From an uncultured Collinsella sp. (GTDB lineage Bacteria > Actinomycetota > Coriobacteriia > Coriobacteriales > Coriobacteriaceae): a DNA stretch of 11,348 nt. Every line of letters starts with the position of its first letter. Positions within the stretch are counted from its first letter, which is position 1. Of this stretch, positions 8,511 to 11,348 are shown piece by piece. The stretch spans positions 1 to 11,348 of the forward strand of contig CABUHP010000034.1 in NCBI GenBank assembly GCA_902491415.1, in the 5' to 3' direction. Made by a program: the position numbers and the translations under genes. The notes beneath the pieces were generated by a model. The model saw nothing but the letters and a program-made list of their open reading frames with translations. It ran no database searches and had not been told where the DNA came from.

Positions 8511-8538
8511 AGGGTAACGCGGAACGCGACGATTGCAA
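8511..8538 (-). promoter_or_regulatory. Weak candidate promoter of the YitT-family gene
   Basis: Minus-strand TTGCAA (plus 8533-8538), 16-bp spacer, TACCCT (plus 8511-8516), about 45 bp before the ATG. The -10 match is poor (3 of 6), so this is only a candidate. Confidence 0.25.
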
Positions 8539-8556
8539 CCCCTAGTTAGACGAGCG

Positions 8557-8580
8557 GTATGCCCACATCGGGGGGCATAC
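8557..8580. repeat. Small hairpin next to the Asp23-operon terminator
   Basis: GTATGCCC (8557-8564) pairs with GGGCATAC (8573-8580), 8-bp perfect stem. It abuts the larger terminator hairpin starting at 8585. No U-tract follows on either strand, so its role is unclear. Confidence 0.5.
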
Positions 8581-8584
8581 AAAT

Positions 8585-8622
8585 AACGGCCGGCCACGCT
8601 TTTGCTTGCGCGGTCGGCCGTT
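8585..8622 (-). terminator. Terminator of the amaP-DUF2273-asp23 operon
   Basis: Minus-strand 15-position stem, AACGGCCGACCGCGC with GCGTGGCCGGCCGTT (plus arms 8608-8622 and 8585-8599), one A-C mismatch and one G-T wobble, loop of 8. It is followed by ATTTGTATG, a modest T-rich run. It lies about 55 bp past the Asp23 stop. Confidence 0.7.
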
Positions 8623-8675
8623 TAACGTTTTCGCAGATAAAGCCTGCCAAAACAAACCTGTCCCTTTTTGGAAGG

Positions 8676-9197
8676 TTACTCGTGCTGGCTGGTGCGGTGC
8701 TCGTACTCCTCGGGGGTGATGACGTCCTCGATACGCAGGTTGACACCCGCCACCTCAAGGCCGGTCATCGCGGCAAGGCGCTCGGTGACACGTGCCTTGA
8801 CATCGTCGAAGATCGCGGGCGCATAGGCGCCGTACTCGATGATGACGGAGATGTTGACGACCACGCGATTGTCATCGGTGACCTCGACCGTCACGCCCTT
8901 GGTCAGATTCTCGGCACCAAACTGCTCCTGCACAAAGTGCATGAGGTTACCCTTCATGCCCAAAACGTGCGGAACCTCGCGAGTGGCCATAGCAACGATC
9001 TTTTCGATCACACCGTTGGAATAGGTCAGCGAGTCCTCGGACTCGTCTGTTTCCTCATCATCCTCGTCCGCATCATCGGCGGACTCGGCCTCGACGAGCG
9101 CCTCATCCTCGAGCGTTACGTCCTCGGCCTCGGCGGTGACGGTCTCGTCTGCCTCGAGCGCGGTATCGGCTACATCGACCTTCGTATTAAAAGCCAT
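8676..9197 (-). CDS. Asp23/Gls24 family envelope stress response protein
   Basis: 173-residue protein with the Asp23/Gls24 (former DUF322) domain at about residues 58-160: LTYSNGVIEKIVAMATREV, then VTVEVTDDNRVVVNISVIIEYG, and VTERLAAMTGLEVAGVNLRIEDV. In Staphylococcus aureus Asp23 is an abundant membrane-associated protein anchored by AmaP and linked to cell-envelope stress. Residues 15-56 here are strikingly acidic (about half Asp/Glu) and precede the folded domain; that extension is not needed for the family call. ATG at 9197 follows AAGGAGG with only 4-5 nt spacing. It is the last gene of the operon, 44 bp after the DUF2273 gene, and is followed by a terminator. Confidence 0.9.
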   Translation of the reverse strand: MAFNTKVDVADTALEADETVTAEAEDVTLEDEALVEAESADDADEDDEETDESEDSLTYSNGVIEKIVAMATREVPHVLGMKGNLMHFVQEQFGAENLTKGVTVEVTDDNRVVVNISVIIEYGAYAPAIFDDVKARVTERLAAMTGLEVAGVNLRIEDVITPEEYEHRTSQHE

Positions 9198-9241
9198 GGT
9201 TCCTCCTTATGCCTGCCGCGGATGCGACAGTCGAATACATA

Positions 9242-9619
9242 TTAGCGGCCGCTAAACAGACGGCCGAAGAAGTTGACGATCCCGTTCTCGCCGTCGCGAA
9301 TTTGGCCGATCACGGCGCCGATCAGCACGAAGAATGCAATGACGAGCGTGTCCCACAGGCCGAGCGTGAGCACCAACACGGCGAGGACAAAGCCGGCGAC
9401 GGCACCGAGCGTGGTGTTGGGATGACGCACAGCATAGCTCCAGATGGCAGCGCCCGTACCCTTGATGAGACCCATAGCCTCGTCAAAATCCGCGGCCGCC
9501 GCGTCTTGTAACTCAGTTGCCTCTGCTTTGGAATCAACAGGTTCGCTCGCCGGCGTGGCGCTCTGGTCAATCGTCAGGCGCGGCGTACGAGCGGTCTTAT
9601 CTTGATTGGTATCACTCAC
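9242..9619 (-). CDS. DUF2273 domain small membrane protein
   Basis: 125-residue protein with two adjacent hydrophobic segments (about 70-89 and 90-108) in NTTLGAVAGFVLAVLVLTLG and TLVIAFFVLIGAVIGQIRDG, matching the small DUF2273 proteins that sit beside amaP and asp23 genes. The ending IVNFFGRLFSGR is basic and typical. The open frame extends further upstream, but that part is antisense-style Arg/Ser-rich sequence. A GTG at 9619 with GGAGG (9626-9630) at 6-nt spacing is the better start. It overlaps the end of the amaP-like gene by 8 bases (GTGAGTGA), so translational coupling is likely. Residues 1-45 form a polar extension beyond the usual short family length. Confidence 0.8.
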   Translation of the reverse strand: MSDTNQDKTARTPRLTIDQSATPASEPVDSKAEATELQDAAAADFDEAMGLIKGTGAAIWSYAVRHPNTTLGAVAGFVLAVLVLTLGLWDTLVIAFFVLIGAVIGQIRDGENGIVNFFGRLFSGR

Positions 9620-10157
9620 CGGAAACCTCCACGGTCTGGACGGTAGTCTTGGACGGCAAAAAACGGACGCGTGCGGTCGTGCCCGGCGTGCCGAGCATGG
9701 TGTCGCAAGCTTCCTCGATGCGCTGCTGCATCGCGTTAGCCAGAGATGCCACGTCCTTATCGTCAAGCGCGATAGCCTCGACCTTAAATCGGACGTGCGA
9801 ATCGTCGGAGCCTTGGACGCGGGCCTCGACATGCTCGACCATCACGCGGTCGTCGCGCTCGGCAGCAGCCCTGGCACACGAAGAAAGCGCCGCGAGCGTG
9901 ACCTCGATATTGCGCTCCCCCGCCGGATGCACGCAGGACGGCTCGCGACGAGCAAACATCAGGCGGAAGAAGCTTACCAGCACGCCGATCGCCACAACTC
10001 CGCCGCATGCCGTCACGACAATGCGCGGCATGGGGTCGCGCATCAGCAACATAAAGCGATACGTATACGGCCCCCAAAACTGGCAGACAAGCGTACCCAG
10101 CGCCACGATGGTGGCGGCAAGATACACGATCGCTAGGGCTCGTTTGAGTACGCGCAC
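9612..10157 (-). CDS. amaP: AmaP-like alkaline shock response membrane anchor protein
   Basis: 181-residue protein, first gene of the operon. Two N-terminal membrane segments (about 7-26 and 45-66) enclose a short loop, then a C-terminal domain (about 82-178) with the Asp23-like fold signature pattern NIEVTLAALSSCARAAAERD and VRFKVEAIALDDKDVASLANAMQQRIEEAC. In S. aureus AmaP anchors Asp23 to the membrane; that role is inferred here from fold and operon order. The start codon is GTG at 10157 with AAGGGAG (10164-10170) six bases upstream. The gene ends 8 bases inside the DUF2273 start. The symbol is assigned from synteny and topology because sequence conservation in this family is low. Confidence 0.75.
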   Translation of the reverse strand: MRVLKRALAIVYLAATIVALGTLVCQFWGPYTYRFMLLMRDPMPRIVVTACGGVVAIGVLVSFFRLMFARREPSCVHPAGERNIEVTLAALSSCARAAAERDDRVMVEHVEARVQGSDDSHVRFKVEAIALDDKDVASLANAMQQRIEEACDTMLGTPGTTARVRFLPSKTTVQTVEVSGE

Positions 10158-10207
10158 GCGGCGCTCCCTTCAAATCTCGGCTCTCGAAATGCAAAACGGT
10201 TCGCATC

Positions 10208-10213
10208 ATTATA
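10208..10213 (-). promoter_or_regulatory. Candidate -10 box of the amaP operon
   Basis: A perfect TATAAT on the minus strand lies about 50 bp before the amaP GTG start. It overlaps the T-tract of the yebC terminator hairpin. The -35 position falls inside the hairpin and does not resemble TTGACA, so the promoter call rests mainly on the -10 and position. Confidence 0.4.
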
Positions 10214-10254
10214 AAAGAGCCGGGTCCGGTGCTCTACGCACGCGGATCCGGCTC
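10211..10254 (-). terminator. Rho-independent terminator of yebC
   Basis: 12-bp stem, minus-strand GAGCCGGATCCG with CGGACCCGGCTC (plus 10243-10254 and 10217-10228; one non-Watson-Crick position), plus an inner GTGC/GCAC stem, followed by TTTTAT (10211-10216). It lies about 70 bp past the yebC stop. Strong hairpin plus T-tract. Confidence 0.85.
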
Positions 10255-10300
10255 ATCTATTCCACGAGGCTTGCATGCTCGCTTCATTATGCCCAGATAT

Positions 10301-10318
10301 GCACGGCTTAACCCGTGC
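10301..10318. repeat. Small hairpin just past the yebC stop
   Basis: GCACGG (10301-10306) pairs with CCGTGC (10313-10318), loop CTTAAC, starting 6 bp after the yebC stop codon. No T-tract follows, so it is probably an mRNA 3' structure rather than the terminator. Confidence 0.4.
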
Positions 10319-10323
10319 GGGCG

Positions 10324-11130
10324 CTACTCCTCCTCGAGGGCAGCGATGACCTCGTCGGTCATGTCCATGGTGCTGTAAACATCCTGGACGTCGTCGAGCT
10401 CCTCAAGACGGTCGATGAGGCGCTGGACCTTCTTGGCGTCGGCGCCGGAGACCTCGGTCGGGGTGGTCGGGACCATGGTGGTCTCGGAGCCCTTGACCTG
10501 GACGCCCTGCTCCTCGAGCGCCTTGGAGACAGCCATGACCTCGTTGGCAGTAGTCCAGACGATCCACTCCTCGCCGGCGTCCTCGTAGTCCTCGCCACCG
10601 GCCTCGGCGATGGCCATCATGAACTCATCCTCGTCACCGGCAGCACCGTTGGCGATCATGGTCTCCTTCTTGGCGTTCTCGTCCAGGATCTCCTTGGCGA
10701 CGACGATCTGGCCCTTGCGCTCAAACTGGAAGGCGACGGAGCCGGAGGTGCCCAGGTTGCCACCAGCGTGGGAGAAGGCGGAACGGACATCAGCAGCGGT
10801 GCGGTTGCGGTTGTCGGTCAGGCAGTCGACGTAGACGGCGACACCGGCGGGACCGTAGCCCTCGTACACGATGTTCTCGTAGACGGCGGCGTCAGCACCC
10901 GAACCAAAAGCCTTGTCGATAGCGGACTTGATCTTGTCCTTAGGCATGGACTGAGCCTTGGCCTTGGCAACGGCAGCGGCGAGGCTGGCGTTGTTCTCGG
11001 GCAGCGGGTCACCGCCGAGACGGGCAGCAACGGTGATGTTGCGGCTCAGCTTGGAGAAGAGGGCGGAACGCTTGGCGTCCTGCGCGCCCTTACGATGCTT
11101 GGTTGTGGCCCACTTAGAGTGTCCGGACAT
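10324..11130 (-). CDS. yebC: YebC/PmpR family protein (TACO1-type translation/transcription factor)
   Basis: 268-residue cytosolic protein. It begins MSGHSKWATTKHRKGAQDAKR, the invariant YebC N-terminus, followed by LFSKLSRNITVAARLGGDP (24-42), MPKDKIKSAIDKAFG (62-76), YEGYGPAGVAVYVDCLTDNRNRT (89-111) and GTSGSVAFQFERKG (127-140). All three YebC domains are covered. Members bind DNA or act on the ribosome (human TACO1 and bacterial YebC help translation of difficult stretches; PmpR types regulate transcription). Which role applies here cannot be told. The protein is about 20 residues longer than typical, with an extra acidic segment near 150-170. ATG at 11130 has AGGAG (11137-11141) at 6 nt. 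It is followed by a small hairpin and a strong terminator. Confidence 0.95.
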   Translation of the reverse strand: MSGHSKWATTKHRKGAQDAKRSALFSKLSRNITVAARLGGDPLPENNASLAAAVAKAKAQSMPKDKIKSAIDKAFGSGADAAVYENIVYEGYGPAGVAVYVDCLTDNRNRTAADVRSAFSHAGGNLGTSGSVAFQFERKGQIVVAKEILDENAKKETMIANGAAGDEDEFMMAIAEAGGEDYEDAGEEWIVWTTANEVMAVSKALEEQGVQVKGSETTMVPTTPTEVSGADAKKVQRLIDRLEELDDVQDVYSTMDMTDEVIAALEEE

Positions 11131-11261
11131 ACGTGTCTCCTATCGGTTTCGACCTAAAGCCCAGCGCAGATGCTCGGGCAATATAAACAAACGTCGTTAT
11201 GATATACCTACTGGCCTGCGAGATAAACCCCAAAATGAAGACGTCGTGATGATGCCACCCT

Positions 11262-11294
11262 TTGGTGCAAAGTATCCTGACCCCAATGCACCAA
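11262..11294. repeat. Inverted repeat upstream of yebC, at the end of the edge gene
   Basis: TTGGTGCA (11262-11269) and TGCACCAA (11287-11294) form a perfect 8-bp inverted repeat with a 17-base loop. A smaller CTTTG-GTG-CAAAG repeat (11260-11272) overlaps it. It begins right after the stop of the partial gene at the edge. No T-tract follows, so a terminator role is uncertain. Confidence 0.5.
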
Positions 11295-11295
11295 G

Positions 11296-11348
11296 TTAGG
11301 ACCAGAGGAAGTCGCTGCGGGTGACGGTGGCGCCGATGGCGAAGGGCA
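11296..11348 (-). CDS. C-terminal end of an unidentified minus-strand gene (partial)
   Basis: A TAA at 11296-11298 closes an open frame running off the right edge. The 16 visible codons read PFAIGATVTRSDFLWS, with GC-rich third positions like the neighbouring genes. The sequence looks like a real C-terminus, but it is too short to assign a family. It would lie upstream of yebC on the same strand, 165 bp away. Confidence 0.45.
   Translation of the reverse strand, partial: PFAIGATVTRSDFLWS

Noticed and set aside
7541..8512. 323-codon plus-strand open frame opposite the YitT-family gene
   Set aside because: It is His/Asp/Arg-rich with no domain pattern, while the minus strand encodes clear YitT and DUF2179 motifs.
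8559..9245. 228-codon plus-strand open frame opposite Asp23
   Set aside because: Antisense shadow of a well-supported Asp23 gene. It also runs through the terminator hairpin region.
10315..11157. 280-codon plus-strand open frame opposite yebC
   Set aside because: YebC is unambiguous on the minus strand. The antisense product is Leu/Gly/Asp/Val-rich without features.

Overview
The window is high-GC bacterial chromosome. It carries housekeeping and stress genes plus a small metabolic/transport block. The GroEL/GroES sequences, the amaP-DUF2273-asp23 cluster (a Gram-positive envelope-stress module), the zinc-ribbon membrane protein and the strong GC codon bias suggest a high-GC Gram-positive, most likely a Coriobacteriia member such as Collinsella. 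That assignment is inferred from gene style and was not tested by a search.

Layout, left to right. Positions 1-2174 hold the groES-groEL chaperonin operon on the minus strand, with a nested hairpin beyond groEL. Positions 2175-2610 (436 bp) hold no gene. They contain the groES upstream region, a large imperfect inverted repeat (about 2303-2533, with perfect 37-bp inner arms and a central hairpin), and the terminator of the next gene. Positions 2611-5880 hold two divergent metallo-amidohydrolases of unrelated folds: a YtcJ-type Amidohydro_3 enzyme (minus) and an M20-family amidohydrolase with an unusual Ala/Arg-rich tail (plus). They share a 156-bp intergenic region. A strong bidirectional hairpin separates the M20 gene from a convergent minus-strand pair: a zinc-ribbon polytopic membrane protein (probably DUF4013) and, upstream of it, a YitT-family membrane protein. 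Positions 8676-10157 hold a compact minus-strand operon, amaP-like then DUF2273 then Asp23, bounded by hairpin terminators. yebC (minus) follows at 10324-11130. The last 53 bp look like the 3' end of another minus-strand gene.

How the genes fit together: GroES/GroEL form the folding chamber. In known examples AmaP anchors Asp23 at the membrane in a cell-envelope stress role, and DUF2273 is its usual small membrane partner. YebC/TACO1 proteins act in translation or, in some cases, transcription regulation. The two amidohydrolases may be co-regulated for amide or acyl-amino-acid hydrolysis, but this rests only on their divergent arrangement.

I did not find a clearly new multi-gene system. The most unusual element is the large inverted repeat upstream of groES, which has the architecture of a miniature mobile element or a structured intergenic repeat. 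Secondary oddities are the acidic or charged extensions on Asp23, DUF2273 and the M20 enzyme, and a -10-like TATAAT that overlaps the yebC terminator.
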